DNA of 64,000 bases from Actinoplanes sp. TBRC 11911 (GCF_012933445.1 NZ_JABBNC010000022.1:95719-159718); one strand, 5' to 3'; counted from the first letter of the stretch, positions 1 through 9,825 are shown. A program made the numbers and translations. The notes: generated by a model from the sequence alone, not told the origin.

Positions 1-293
1 CGCGCACCGTTACCGGCCGCTTGCCCATCGGGGCCCCCTACCCGTCGTGTTTTCTGTGTCGAACCTGAACCTAGGCAGGGCGTGAGCTGGCAACATCCGG
101 GTTGGACCCTCGGTGAGCCCTGGTCCGTTTTGCGCGCTGCGGTGTCGGGTGGCGGACTCGCCGGTTTCCGAAAGCGGACAATTCGCCCAGGAAACCCCGA
201 GATCATCTCAGGGATCGCCCCGGGTTTCACCTGTGAGGACCGACACGGTCGGCGGTGGACCAAGGTGGTCGGTGGGGGACTACTCTGGTCCGC
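1..293. other. Left-edge intergenic region, possible start of a divergent gene
   Basis: There is no complete gene here. On the minus strand an ATG at 28-26 opens a frame reading MGKRPVTVR that runs off the left edge. It is preceded by a purine-rich stretch (tagggggcccc on that strand) that could be a ribosome binding site, so a divergently transcribed gene may begin here. Only nine codons are visible, so this cannot be tested. The rest is GC-rich leader DNA of the TetR gene; the longer frames across it are composition artefacts. Confidence 0.3.
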
Positions 294-860
294 ATGCCGC
301 GCCCGACCAAGGAACAGATCGACGACGAGATCCTGGAAGCCGCCGCGATCCTCTTCGCCCGGCACGGGTTCAAGGAGACATCGGTGCAGCGGATCGCGGA
401 CGCGGTGGGCTATTCGAAGACCGGCCTCCTGCATCGTTACCCCACCAAGGAGACCCTGCAGCAGGCCGTGGTCGAGCGAGCGTTGCGGGCGGTGCGCGAC
501 ATCGGTGACGAGGTCGCCACCGTGCTGCCGGGCCCCGAGCGCGACCGCGCCGGCATCACCCGGATCGCCCGGCTGGCCCTGGAATGGCCCGGCATGGTCG
601 CGCTGATGCTCTCCGGGCTCACCGCCGAGGCCGACGCCGAGATCGGCCAGGCCCTGCACGAGATCGGCGGCGCCGTCTTCGAGACGTTCGCGGTCGATCC
701 CGAGTCCGACCCACGCCGCCTGATCCGCGTCATCGGCGCGCTCGGGGCGCTGGCCGTCGCGGCCGTCTCGGTGCGCGACAAGGTGCCCGCCGAGGCACTG
801 GCCGAGCTCGCCGAGGTCGGCTTCGACGCGCTCGGGCACGGGCGCACCCCTACCAACTGA
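294..860 (+). CDS. TetR/AcrR family transcriptional regulator
   Basis: A 188-residue TetR-type repressor. Residues about 8-55 form the N-terminal helix-turn-helix domain (ILEAAAILFARHGFKETSVQ, then RIADAVGYSKTGLLHRYPTK), with the usual GF-ETS, I-A-AVG and Y/H-x-YPTK landmarks. The remainder is the variable ligand-binding domain. The ATG at 294 is preferred over the upstream start at 255 because the family normally begins only a few residues before the HTH. The stop lies 19 bp upstream of an MMPL exporter on the same strand, so the two probably form an operon in which this protein represses the pump and responds to one of its substrates. The inducer cannot be read from sequence. Confidence 0.9.
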   Translation: MPRPTKEQIDDEILEAAAILFARHGFKETSVQRIADAVGYSKTGLLHRYPTKETLQQAVVERALRAVRDIGDEVATVLPGPERDRAGITRIARLALEWPGMVALMLSGLTAEADAEIGQALHEIGGAVFETFAVDPESDPRRLIRVIGALGALAVAAVSVRDKVPAEALAELAEVGFDALGHGRTPTN

Positions 861-879
861 ACCCTCTGAGGAACCCTTC

Positions 880-3063
880 ATGGCAACGCTGCTGCATCGC
901 CTCGGCCTCGCCTCCGTCCGGCATCGGACGGCGGTCACGGTCGCCTGGCTCGTGGTCTTACTCGCGCTCGCGGTGGGCGCGGGCACCTTAGCGGGCAAGA
1001 CGGTGAACACTTTCTCGATTCCCGGCCAGGAGTCGACGACCGCGCTCGACATCATGCAGAAGCGCTTCGGCGACGCGTCGGCCGGCGCCACCGCCCAGGT
1101 GGTGTTCCAGGCACCCGGCAAGATCACCGACCCGGCGACCGCCGCTCAGGTGACCCAGGTGGTCGGCACGCTCGCGAAGCTTCCCGGGGTTGTTTCCGCG
1201 AGCAACCCTCTCGATCCGCAACGGCCGACCGTCTCGCAGGATCAGCGCGACGCGTTCAGCACCGTCACGTACGGCGTACAGGCCTCGGAAATCACCAACG
1301 ACGAGCGCGACGCGCTGCGGACGGCGGTGACCCAGGCAGGGGCCGGCGGCCTGACCGTCGAGGTCCGCGGCGAGGCGGCCCAGGAGAACGGCGCCGACAT
1401 CGGCGGCGCGTCCGAGTTCATCGGCGTCATCGTCGCGCTGGTGGTGCTCGCGCTGACCTACGGCACGCTGATCGCCGCCGGGATGAACCTGCTGACCGCG
1501 ATCATCGGCGTGGCCATCGGCGCGCTCGGCATCACCACGCTGACCGGCTTCGTGGACCTGCAGTCGACCACCCCGATCCTCGCGATCATGCTGGGGCTCG
1601 CGGTGGGCATCGACTACTGCCTGTTCATCATGACCCGGTTCCGGCAAGAGCTGCGGCGCGGGCTCGACGTGCCGGACGCCGCGGCCATGGCGGTCGGCAC
1701 GGCCGGGTCCGCGGTCGTGACGGCCGGCCTCACCGTCGTCATCGCGCTGGCCGGCCTGTCCGTGGTGGGCATCCCGTTCCTGAGCGAGATGGGCCTGGCC
1801 GCGGCCGCGACGATCGTCATCGCGGTGCTGGTGGCGATCACCCTGGTGCCCGCGATCCTCGGCTTCGTCGGGCGCCGGGCCCTGCCCCGCAAACAGCGCG
1901 GCACCGCCGTGGCCGCGGCCGACGAGGGGCGCGGCTTCTACCGCGGCTGGGCGAACATGGTGACCCGGCATCGCGTGGTCAGCCTGGTGGTGGCGGCGGT
2001 CGGGCTCGCGGTCGTGGCGATCCCGGTGCTGTCCATGGAGACGTCGCTCAACCAGAAGGACCCCGAGGGCAGCAGCGCGGCGAAGGCCTCCGCGATCATC
2101 GACCGCGGCTTCGGGCCGGGCTTCGCCGGCCCGCTGCTGATCCTGGTGGACGGCTCCGGCGGTCCGGCTTACGCGGCTTCGGTACGCTCGCAGGTCGCGA
2201 CCCTGCCCGGCGTGGCTCTGGCGACCGCACCGTCGGTGGCGCCCGACCGGAACGCGGCACTGATCACCGTCATCCCGTCGTCGTCCCCGGAGGACAGCGC
2301 CACGGTCAACCTGGTGCACACCATCCGCGACGACGTGGCCGACGGACCGGACGCGCGCGTCTACGTCACCGGGCAGACCGCGATCAGCATCGACGTGTCA
2401 CAGAAGCTCAGCGACGCGCTGCCGGTCTATCTGGCGCTGGTCGTCGGCTTGGCGTTCGTGCTGCTGGTGCTGGTGTTCCGCTCGCTGCTGGTGCCGATCG
2501 TCGGGGTGCTGGGCTTCCTGCTCACGATCGGGGCGTCGCTGGGCGCCACCACCGCCGTCTTCCAGTGGGGCTGGCTGCACACCCTGGTCAACGCGAACGT
2601 CACCGGCCCGCTGCTGAGCCTCGCCCCGATCATCATCGTCGGCATCCTGTTCGGCCTGGCGATGGACTACCAGGTCTTCCTGGTGTCCCGCATGCACGAG
2701 GCACACGCCCACGGCGCGTCCCCGCGCGACGCCATCGTGACCGGCTTCCGCCAGGCGGCCCCGGTCGTGGTCGCCGCCGCGACGATCATGTTCGCGGTTT
2801 TCGCCGGCTTCGTCCCCGAGGGCAACCAGACCATCAAGCCGATCGCGTTCGCGCTGGCCATGGGCATCCTGTTCGACGCCCTGGTGATCCGCATGGTGGC
2901 GGTGCCGGCCGCGCTGGCGTTGCTCGGCCGCGCGGCGTGGTGGCTGCCGCGCTGGTTGCGGTGGCTGCCGGTGCTCGACGTGGAGGGTGCGGCCCTGGAG
3001 CGCGGGGCCGCCGGCGCGACGCCGACCGAGCCGGCCCCGCAGGTGGCCCACCACGCCGCCTGA
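880..3063 (+). CDS. MMPL/RND-family membrane exporter
   Basis: A 727-residue inner-membrane transporter of the MMPL (RND superfamily) type, as used by actinobacteria to export lipids, siderophores or drugs by proton antiport. It has the duplicated architecture: one N-terminal transmembrane helix, an extracellular loop (about 45-170), a five- to six-helix bundle with the motif GLAVGIDYCLFIMTRFR, then a second loop and second bundle with the matching motif FGLAMDYQVFLVSRMHE. The acidic residues in these GxxxDY motifs are the family's proton-relay signature. A GAGGAA ribosome binding site precedes the ATG. It lies directly downstream of the TetR gene, which is its likely regulator. Length fits single-subunit MMPL proteins. 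The substrate is unknown. Confidence 0.93.
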   Translation: MATLLHRLGLASVRHRTAVTVAWLVVLLALAVGAGTLAGKTVNTFSIPGQESTTALDIMQKRFGDASAGATAQVVFQAPGKITDPATAAQVTQVVGTLAKLPGVVSASNPLDPQRPTVSQDQRDAFSTVTYGVQASEITNDERDALRTAVTQAGAGGLTVEVRGEAAQENGADIGGASEFIGVIVALVVLALTYGTLIAAGMNLLTAIIGVAIGALGITTLTGFVDLQSTTPILAIMLGLAVGIDYCLFIMTRFRQELRRGLDVPDAAAMAVGTAGSAVVTAGLTVVIALAGLSVVGIPFLSEMGLAAAATIVIAVLVAITLVPAILGFVGRRALPRKQRGTAVAAADEGRGFYRGWANMVTRHRVVSLVVAAVGLAVVAIPVLSMETSLNQKDPEGSSAAKASAIIDRGFGPGFAGPLLILVDGSGGPAYAASVRSQVATLPGVALATAPSVAPDRNAALITVIPSSSPEDSATVNLVHTIRDDVADGPDARVYVTGQTAISIDVSQKLSDALPVYLALVVGLAFVLLVLVFRSLLVPIVGVLGFLLTIGASLGATTAVFQWGWLHTLVNANVTGPLLSLAPIIIVGILFGLAMDYQVFLVSRMHEAHAHGASPRDAIVTGFRQAAPVVVAAATIMFAVFAGFVPEGNQTIKPIAFALAMGILFDALVIRMVAVPAALALLGRAAWWLPRWLRWLPVLDVEGAALERGAAGATPTEPAPQVAHHAA

Positions 3064-3072
3064 CCCGTGACC

Positions 3073-3109
3073 CGGCCGGCCGCGGCGCCCCACCCGCCGC
3101 GGCCGGCCG
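3073..3109 (+). terminator. Strong hairpin after the MMPL gene
   Basis: A perfect 14-bp inverted repeat (3073-3086 with 3096-3109, arm CGGCCGGCCGCGGC) with a 9-nt loop starts 10 bp after the MMPL stop codon. No T-tract follows, as is common in high-GC actinomycetes. It probably ends the tetR-mmpl transcript. Confidence 0.7.
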
Positions 3110-3129
3110 CTCCACCCTGGTCGCCGTGT

Positions 3130-3700
3130 CGAGCTGCGACGACCAGGGCGTTCGTGATGCCCACACCGCTCGTGAGGCTTCGCCGGTGGGTTGAGCTGCG
3201 ACGGCGGGGGCGTTGGGGATGCCCACACCGCCCGTGAGGCTTCGCTGGTGGGTTGAGCTGCGACGGCGGGGGCGTTGGGGATGCCCACACCGCCCGTCTG
3301 GCTTCGCCAGTGTGGGGAGTTGTGACGCCCTGGCCGGTCGTGGTCCCCACGGCGGGGCTCGGGCCTCGTGCTGTGTCGAGGTGCGACGGCGGGGGCGTTT
3401 CTGATGCCCACACTGCTCGTAAGGCTTTGCCGGTGTGGGGAGCTGCGGCGTCCTGGGCGTCGTGGGTCCCCACGGCTGGGTTGGGCGCCCGCGGTGTGGG
3501 GAGGTGTGACGGCGGGGGCGTTTCTGATGCCCACACTGCTCGTAAGGCTTTGCCGGTGTGGGGAACTGCGGCGTCCTGGGCGTCGTGGGTCCCCACGGCT
3601 GGGCTCGGGGCTCGCGGCGTGGGGAGGGGCGACGGCGGGGGCGTTGGGGATGCCCACACCGCTCGCGGGGCGGGCGGGCTGTGGCGGTGGGGGCGGGTGC
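3130..3700. repeat. 62-bp-period stem-loop repeat array, locus 1
   Basis: This intergenic stretch is built from a degenerate unit of about 62 bp. The string cgttggggatgcccac recurs 62 bp apart at 3211 and 3273, and related copies (cgtttctgatgcccac and the like) follow at a 123-bp double period (3273, 3396, 3519, 3642). Many half-units carry GTGGGGA and a downstream TCCCCAC, able to form a 7-bp stem. The period is not a multiple of three and the frames stay open in all phases because of composition, so the long open frames here are not genes. Arrays of the same period occur near 14.0, 26.9 and 63.9 kb. Confidence 0.8.
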
Positions 3701-3829
3701 GGCGGAGGGGCGGTGGGGAGGCGTACGGGGAAGGGGGATTGAGCGGGAGGAAACCGGAATGTCGCTAATATGCGGAGCGAACCCGGCGAAAACCCGGCGT
3801 GACGGGTGCTTACTTGCTGGAATTGAGGC

Positions 3830-6800
3830 ATGTTGCCGGAGCATGCACAGGAGCACAGCGGGTTGCCAGGGGCGCAAGTCCGGGCTGCCCTCGACACGTG
3901 GCGATCCGGCCTCGTCGACCTGACCGGCGCCAACCCGCTGCTCAGCTTTCCGCGGGTGGCCGGCGGCGCGCTAGAGATCACCGGGCCGTCGCCCAAGGCG
4001 ATCGTGAAGGTGCTGCAGGACGGGGGAGTGCACCACTTCCTCGAGGACACGCCGGTCGACCCGCTGCGGCCGTCGGGTCTGCTGCGCACCGAGCTGCCGG
4101 ACGAGGTGCTCGGGCTGCTGCTGCACCGCTTCTACCGGCGCTCCCGGCAGGAACTGCTCGACCGCGGCGTCTCCCCGCTGTTCCTGGGCGTCGGGATGCT
4201 GCACTGGACGGAAGCCGACGGGACCCCGTACGAAAGCCCGATCTTGTTGATCCCGGTGGACCTCGACCCGGCCGGGCCGCATCTGGTCGCGCGCGGCGAG
4301 GACCCGATCGTGAACCCGGCGCTGGCGATCCGGATGGCCGAGGAGGACATCGAGATCCCCGAGGTGGACTCGCTCGCGGACCTCGACGTGACGGTGCTGT
4401 GGGCGCACATCGACGTGGCGATCGGGGAGCGGCGCGGCTGGTACGCGGACGAGACCGTGGTGCTGGCCTGCCTCAGCGTGCACCGCGAGGCGATGTACTA
4501 CGACCTGTACGAGAACGAGCCGCACATCGTGGAGCATCCGGTGGTGCGGGCGCTGGCGACGCACGATGCCGAACGAACATTCGTTTTTCAGCCGGTGCCG
4601 GCCGACCGGATCGACGAGGTGGCGCCGCCCGAGGACGTGCCGCTGCTGCTGAACGCCGACGCCACCCAGCGGGTCTGTGTGGCCGCCGCGATGGCCGGGC
4701 ACAGCTTTGTGATGGACGGCCCGCCCGGCACCGGCAAGTCGCAGACGATCGCCAACGTGGTCGGCGCCCTGATGCACGCCGGCAAGCGGGTGCTGGTCGT
4801 CTCGGAGAAGGCCGCCGCGCTGGACACCGTGCAGGAGCGGCTCACCCTCGCGGGGCTCGGCAACTACCTTCTCGCGCTGCACAGCGACCGCACCGGCCGA
4901 CGGGAGGTCGCCGAGGCGCTGGCCCACGCGCTCAACACCGATCCCGTCCCGCTGGCCAGCATGGACCCGATCGACCGCCGCGCCGTGCGGGAACGCCGCG
5001 AGCGGCTGCAGGCGTACGCGGAAGCCATGAACCGGGTCCGCCAACCCCTGGGCCTGAGCCTGTACGAGGTGCTCGGGATCTGCTCGCACCTGCACGAGGT
5101 GCCGGAGGCGCCGCCCGGCACCAGCCCGCCCGCCGAGCTCACCGCCGACGCGATGCGCGAGATGCACGAGGCCGTCGGCCGGCTCGGGCGGGTGCGCAGC
5201 GACAGCTACCTGTGGCGGTACGCGATCGAGCGGGAACCCCTCGATGGAAGGCTGCGGCTGGCGCTGACCGCGCTGGGCAAACTGGCCGAGACGGTGATCG
5301 CCAACTCCACCCTGGCGGACGCGTTCGACCTGCACGAACCGGCCGGCGCGGCCCGGCTGGCAGCGCTCGCGACGCACGCGGGACGGCGGCCGCACCGGCT
5401 CGAGGAGGACTGGCTGACGATCCCGAGCATCCAGCCGGTGCAGAAGGCGGCCGCGGACCTGACCCGGCACCTCGCGGCGCTGCGTTACGGCGGGATCCCG
5501 TGGACCGAGCTGCCGTCCGAGGCCGATTTAACCAACGTTCCGGATTTGTCCGGACTGGTCCCCGAGGCCGTCGACCTGCGGCCGTTGAACGCCGCCCAGG
5601 CGGACCACCTCGCGAACAAGTTCGCCGAGGAAGCGGACCGCCTGGCCGACCGGCAGGAAAGCCTGGACCGCGTCACCGCACGCCTCGGATTACCAAATGT
5701 CGTGACATTTCCGGACTCGGTCCGGGTCATCACTATCGCCGAGCTCATCGGGCGCGAAGCCAAGCCGGAACCAGCCTGGTTCGAAACGGGCGGCATGGCG
5801 GCCGCACACACGGCGTTGCGCGCGTTACGGCTCGCCGTCGAGGGCGTCACCGCGGCCGAGTCGCAGGCCCGCCGCCACTATCACGAGGACGTGCTGAACG
5901 AGCCTATCGACGAGGTCGCCGACAAGCTCACCCGCCGCACCGGGCCGCGCAAGCTGCTGCGCCCGTACCGCAAGGAGAAGCGCGCCGCGATCGAGGCCGC
6001 CCTGCCGGACGTGAAGCCGGAGGACGCGATCGCCAACGTCGAGGACGCCGCCGCCTGGAAGCAGGCCCTGGAGGACCTCGCGCTCGCCGAGTCCGAGCAC
6101 GCCGAGATCCTGGGCCGGCACTGGAACGGCACCGAGACCGACTTCGCGCGGATCCACGAGGCGCTGCACAACGCCGACGAGGTGATCCGCGAGACGCCGC
6201 CGGAGGCGCTGCCCGCCGTGGTCGTGCACATCTGCGCGCCCCGCCCGAACAGCGCCCTGCTGCGCATCGTGGGCGAGGCCCGCGACGAGTTCACCCGGTT
6301 CAAGACCACGCTGCGACCCTCGCCCGCGCGGGCACCGCGGCCGCCGCTCGGCGACGGCGCCATCCAGGACGCGGTGGACTGGCTGCGCGCGCACATCCAG
6401 CCGCTGCACACCGCCGCCGAGATGATCCGGGCGTACAGCGGGCCGACCGGGCGCGACCTCACCCTGGCCGAGGCCATCGAGATCGCCCACCAGCGGCAGG
6501 CGGCGACCGACGCGGAGGCGGCGATCTGGGCCGAGGCGGCCGCGCACGCCGCGGTGCTCGGCGCCGTCTACCGGGGCACGAAGACCGAGGACGAGGTGAT
6601 GAACGAGATCGTCGCCTGGTCCGCGCAGGCCCGCCGCCTGATGACCGGCGACGACGCGCCGCTGACCGTGGAGCAGGCGCACGCGCTGATGGAGAGCCAG
6701 CCCAGCGACGGGCTCAGCGCCGCGGTCGCCGGCTGGGAGCAGGCCCGCGGTGAGGTGCTGGACGCGTTCGGCCCGGCCCGGCATCCCGACCTGGTCAAGG

Positions 6801-8617
6801 AGCTGGGCGACTACGACAGCGCCCGCGACCTGCTGGTCGAGCTGCTGCACGACACGCAGGGCCAGCAGGAGTGGTTCGAGCACGAGGACGCGCGCGCCGT
6901 GCTGGCCGGGCACGGGCTCTCCGCGGCGCTCGACTTCTGCGCCGACGAGGAGATCGCCGCCGCGCAACTGTGGCCGGTGCTGGAACGCAGCCTCTACCGG
7001 GGCTGGGCGGACGCGGTCATCCGCGACGACCCGGGCCTGCAGCCCTCCGGCGCCGAGGACCGCAACCATCTGGTCGAGGTGTTCCGGCTGCTGGACAACG
7101 AGCTCACCGGGGCGGCGCTGGCCGACATCGTGTACGCCGTGGAGGCGCGCCGGCCGTCGTCGTCGCCCGCCGGGGAACCGGGGCTGCTGCGTCGCGAAGG
7201 CGTGAAGAAGGCCGGTCACCTGCCGGTGCGGGAGCTGATCGCCCAGGCGCGGCACGCGGTGCAGGCGCTCAAGCCGTGCCTGCTGATGTCGCCGCTGGCG
7301 GTGAGCCGGTTCCTGCCGCCGGAGATGGAGTTCGATTTCGTCATCATCGACGAGGCGTCGCAGGTGACCACGGCCGACGCGATCAACTGTGTGTACCGCG
7401 GGGACGCGCTGATCGTCTCGGGCGACGAACGGCAGTTGCCGCCGACCACCTACTACGAGCGGGCCGAGGACGACGTCGAGGATCTGCCGTCCATCTTGGA
7501 GCTGGCCCGGAGCACGTTCCCGGTGCTGCGGCTGGGCTGGCATCACCGCAGCCGGCACGAGGCGTTGTTCGCGTTCGCCAATCTCGCCTACTACGAGGGC
7601 GGGCTCGTCGGGCTGCCGCGGGCCTATCCGCAGGAGCCGGACCACGGTGTCGAGATGTTCTTCGTGGACGGGATCTTCCGGCGGCAGACCACATCGGACA
7701 ATCCGATCGAGGCGGATGCGGTTGCCGAGCGGGTGCTGCACCATTATCTGACGCGGCCGGGGCAGTCTCTCGGTGTGGTGACGTTGTCGGTCGCGCAGGC
7801 GGATGCGATCGACGACGCCGTCCGGCGGGCGCTGGCCGCACACCAGAACCTGACCATCGCCGACGACCGTTTATCCGGATTTTTCGTGAAAAGCCTGGAG
7901 GCGATCCAGGGCGACGTCCGCGACGTGATCATTCTGTCCGTCGGCTACGGCTACGACGAGAATGACAAGATCAGCACCAACTTCGGCAGCCTCAACCACC
8001 CGCACGGCTGGAAGCGCCTCAACGTCGCGATGACCCGCGCCCGGTACCGCGTCGAGGTCGTCGCCAGCATCCACGCCAGCGACGTGCCGGACATGGGCAA
8101 CGAGAGCGTCCGGCACCTCAAGGCCTATCTCGAGTACGCCGAGAGGTCCGCCGCCACGCTGGGCCGGGAACCGGACGACACCGCCGACAGCACCCCGTTC
8201 GAGGCGACCGTGCTGGACGCCGTACGGGACTGGGGTTTCCGGGTCCGCCGGCGGGTCAGCGCGGCCGGCCACGTCATCGACCTCGCCGTGCTGCACCCCG
8301 ACGAGGAGAAGGACGTCTTCGCCCTCGGCATCGAGCTGGACGGCCCCGGATACCGCACGATCGCGAGCGTGCGCGACCGCGACCGGCTGCGCTACGAGGA
8401 GCTGCGCGACCTGGGCTGGCACATGCACCGGGTGTGGTCGACCGCCTGGTACCTCGACCCCGGCGACGAACAGGCCCGCCTGCACGCCGCGATCCGCCGC
8501 GCGCTGTCCGACCCGGTCGGCGTGAACGAGCTCGAGGCGCCGCACTGGCACACGTCCTATCAGCCGGTGGCCTCGGAGCTGCTCGCCGAGGAGGAGACGG
8601 CGGACGAAGAGGCTTGA
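3830..8617 (+). CDS. DUF4011-helicase-Vsr-like nuclease fusion (Hhe-type putative defence protein)
   Basis: A 1595-residue superfamily 1 helicase/nuclease. The N-terminus has the DUF4011 signature (WRSGLVDLTGANPLLSF, residues about 24-40). Walker A is GPPGTGKS at 297-304; the two helicase halves are separated by a long, partly helical insertion. Walker B is IIDEAS at 1172-1177, followed by GDERQLPP and, near 1370-1430, the late motifs EAIQGDVRDVIILSVGYG and RLNVAMTRAR. The C-terminus (about 1455-1550) matches the Vsr/MTES_1575-type PD-(D/E)XK fold, with VIDLAV, GIELDGPGY (1501-1508) and a HRVWSTAWY tail. From memory, DUF4011-helicase-Vsr proteins have been reported as a one-gene antiphage system (Hhe). 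The gene stands alone and its last 58 bp overlap the convergent MFS gene. Nucleic-acid target and defence role are inferred from family. Confidence 0.85.
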   Translation: MLPEHAQEHSGLPGAQVRAALDTWRSGLVDLTGANPLLSFPRVAGGALEITGPSPKAIVKVLQDGGVHHFLEDTPVDPLRPSGLLRTELPDEVLGLLLHRFYRRSRQELLDRGVSPLFLGVGMLHWTEADGTPYESPILLIPVDLDPAGPHLVARGEDPIVNPALAIRMAEEDIEIPEVDSLADLDVTVLWAHIDVAIGERRGWYADETVVLACLSVHREAMYYDLYENEPHIVEHPVVRALATHDAERTFVFQPVPADRIDEVAPPEDVPLLLNADATQRVCVAAAMAGHSFVMDGPPGTGKSQTIANVVGALMHAGKRVLVVSEKAAALDTVQERLTLAGLGNYLLALHSDRTGRREVAEALAHALNTDPVPLASMDPIDRRAVRERRERLQAYAEAMNRVRQPLGLSLYEVLGICSHLHEVPEAPPGTSPPAELTADAMREMHEAVGRLGRVRSDSYLWRYAIEREPLDGRLRLALTALGKLAETVIANSTLADAFDLHEPAGAARLAALATHAGRRPHRLEEDWLTIPSIQPVQKAAADLTRHLAALRYGGIPWTELPSEADLTNVPDLSGLVPEAVDLRPLNAAQADHLANKFAEEADRLADRQESLDRVTARLGLPNVVTFPDSVRVITIAELIGREAKPEPAWFETGGMAAAHTALRALRLAVEGVTAAESQARRHYHEDVLNEPIDEVADKLTRRTGPRKLLRPYRKEKRAAIEAALPDVKPEDAIANVEDAAAWKQALEDLALAESEHAEILGRHWNGTETDFARIHEALHNADEVIRETPPEALPAVVVHICAPRPNSALLRIVGEARDEFTRFKTTLRPSPARAPRPPLGDGAIQDAVDWLRAHIQPLHTAAEMIRAYSGPTGRDLTLAEAIEIAHQRQAATDAEAAIWAEAAAHAAVLGAVYRGTKTEDEVMNEIVAWSAQARRLMTGDDAPLTVEQAHALMESQPSDGLSAAVAGWEQARGEVLDAFGPARHPDLVKELGDYDSARDLLVELLHDTQGQQEWFEHEDARAVLAGHGLSAALDFCADEEIAAAQLWPVLERSLYRGWADAVIRDDPGLQPSGAEDRNHLVEVFRLLDNELTGAALADIVYAVEARRPSSSPAGEPGLLRREGVKKAGHLPVRELIAQARHAVQALKPCLLMSPLAVSRFLPPEMEFDFVIIDEASQVTTADAINCVYRGDALIVSGDERQLPPTTYYERAEDDVEDLPSILELARSTFPVLRLGWHHRSRHEALFAFANLAYYEGGLVGLPRAYPQEPDHGVEMFFVDGIFRRQTTSDNPIEADAVAERVLHHYLTRPGQSLGVVTLSVAQADAIDDAVRRALAAHQNLTIADDRLSGFFVKSLEAIQGDVRDVIILSVGYGYDENDKISTNFGSLNHPHGWKRLNVAMTRARYRVEVVASIHASDVPDMGNESVRHLKAYLEYAERSAATLGREPDDTADSTPFEATVLDAVRDWGFRVRRRVSAAGHVIDLAVLHPDEEKDVFALGIELDGPGYRTIASVRDRDRLRYEELRDLGWHMHRVWSTAWYLDPGDEQARLHAAIRRALSDPVGVNELEAPHWHTSYQPVASELLAEEETADEEA

Positions 8618-9825
8618 CCTTGCCCCCGCGGCAGGGTGGGGCGGACGTGTAGTGCGGACAGCAGCGCCGGCAGTGCCAGGAGCAGGGCGCCGCCGCGCAG
8701 CACGCCCGCGATCGCGAAGCCGGCGCGCACGCCCAGGCCGTGCGCGACGAAACCGCCGGCCACCGCGCCCAGCGGGGTGAGGCCCATGCCGAGCATCCGG
8801 TAGACCGAGTTGACCCGGCCCAGCAGCTCGGCCGGCACCACGCTCTGCCGCAGGGTGACCGTCACCACGTTCCACATCGACGAGAAGAAGCCGATCACGG
8901 TGAGCAGCAGGCCCAGGACGTAGACGTCGGGACTGGCCGCGGTCAGCAGGTAGGCGGGCACCGCACCGCCGAGCGCCAGCAGGACCGTGGGCAGCGTGCC
9001 GAGGCGTACGGCGATCCGGTGGTTGACCATCGCCCCGGCCACACCGCCCAGCGCGCTGCCGGTGAGCAGCAGCCCGTACGCCGGTGCGCCCAACCCGAGC
9101 ACCTGGGTGGCGAACAGCACCACGGTGACGTTCGCGAGCTGGAAGCAGAACAGGTTCGCGGCCAGCAGCAGGGCGAGCGTGCGCAACAGGCGGTGACCGG
9201 CCAGCCAGCGCAAACCCTCCGCGACGGCCCGGCCCAGCGGCACCGGGGCGGGCAGCCGCTCACCGCGCGGGAGCTTCCTCAGCACCGCCGCCGAAACGGC
9301 GAAGGTGGCCGCGTCCAGTCCGAACGGCAGCGCCGCGGCGACGCCGAACAAAAGGCTGCCCAGCGGCGGCCCGGCGAACGTGTTGGCGGTGGAGGTGGCC
9401 GCGAACTGCCGGCCGTTCGCGCGCTGCAGATCGGCGGCGGGCACGATGCCGGGCAGGATGGCCTGCGCGGCGTTGGCGACGACCACCTCGCACGCGCCCA
9501 GCACGAACGCCGCGCCGACCAGCACCGGGATGCTCGCCGCGCCGGCCGCGACCGCCACCGCGACCACGGCGGCCACGACGGCCTGGCCCGCCTGGGCGCG
9601 CCACATCAGGCCGGCCCGGTCGTACCGGTCGACCAGCGCGCCGGTGGGCAGCGACAGCAGCAGCCACGGCAGCGTCGTCGCCGCGGACACCAGCGAGACG
9701 AGACGCGGATCACGGGTCACGGCGACGGCGAGCAGCGGGACGGCCGCGGCGAACGCGCCGTCGCCCACGTTGCTCACGATCGCGGCCCCCTGCAGACGCC
9801 GGTACGCGGCGGGAAGTCGGGTCAC
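8560..9825 (-). CDS. MFS efflux transporter
   Basis: A 421-residue major facilitator superfamily protein with about twelve hydrophobic segments and a short N-terminus (MTRLPAAYRRLQGAAIVSNVGDG). After the second helix it has the family's A-like motif, TGALVDRYDRAGLMWRAQ. It resembles the enterobactin-exporter/macrolide-efflux branch (MFS_3). Its 3' end overlaps the helicase gene's coding end by 58 bp, tail to tail. Its start is separated by 65 bp from a divergent ArsR/DUF5937-type regulator, and a palindrome in that gap (9865-9881) probably lets the regulator control the pump. The substrate is unknown. Confidence 0.9.
   Translation of the reverse strand: MTRLPAAYRRLQGAAIVSNVGDGAFAAAVPLLAVAVTRDPRLVSLVSAATTLPWLLLSLPTGALVDRYDRAGLMWRAQAGQAVVAAVVAVAVAAGAASIPVLVGAAFVLGACEVVVANAAQAILPGIVPAADLQRANGRQFAATSTANTFAGPPLGSLLFGVAAALPFGLDAATFAVSAAVLRKLPRGERLPAPVPLGRAVAEGLRWLAGHRLLRTLALLLAANLFCFQLANVTVVLFATQVLGLGAPAYGLLLTGSALGGVAGAMVNHRIAVRLGTLPTVLLALGGAVPAYLLTAASPDVYVLGLLLTVIGFFSSMWNVVTVTLRQSVVPAELLGRVNSVYRMLGMGLTPLGAVAGGFVAHGLGVRAGFAIAGVLRGGALLLALPALLSALHVRPTLPRGQGQASSSAVSSSASSSEATG

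Noticed and set aside
2398..4089. Long Pro/Arg-rich frames over the 3.1-3.7 kb repeats
   Set aside because: They follow the 62-bp repeat in every frame, have no ribosome binding site or domain and overlap the MMPL and helicase genes.
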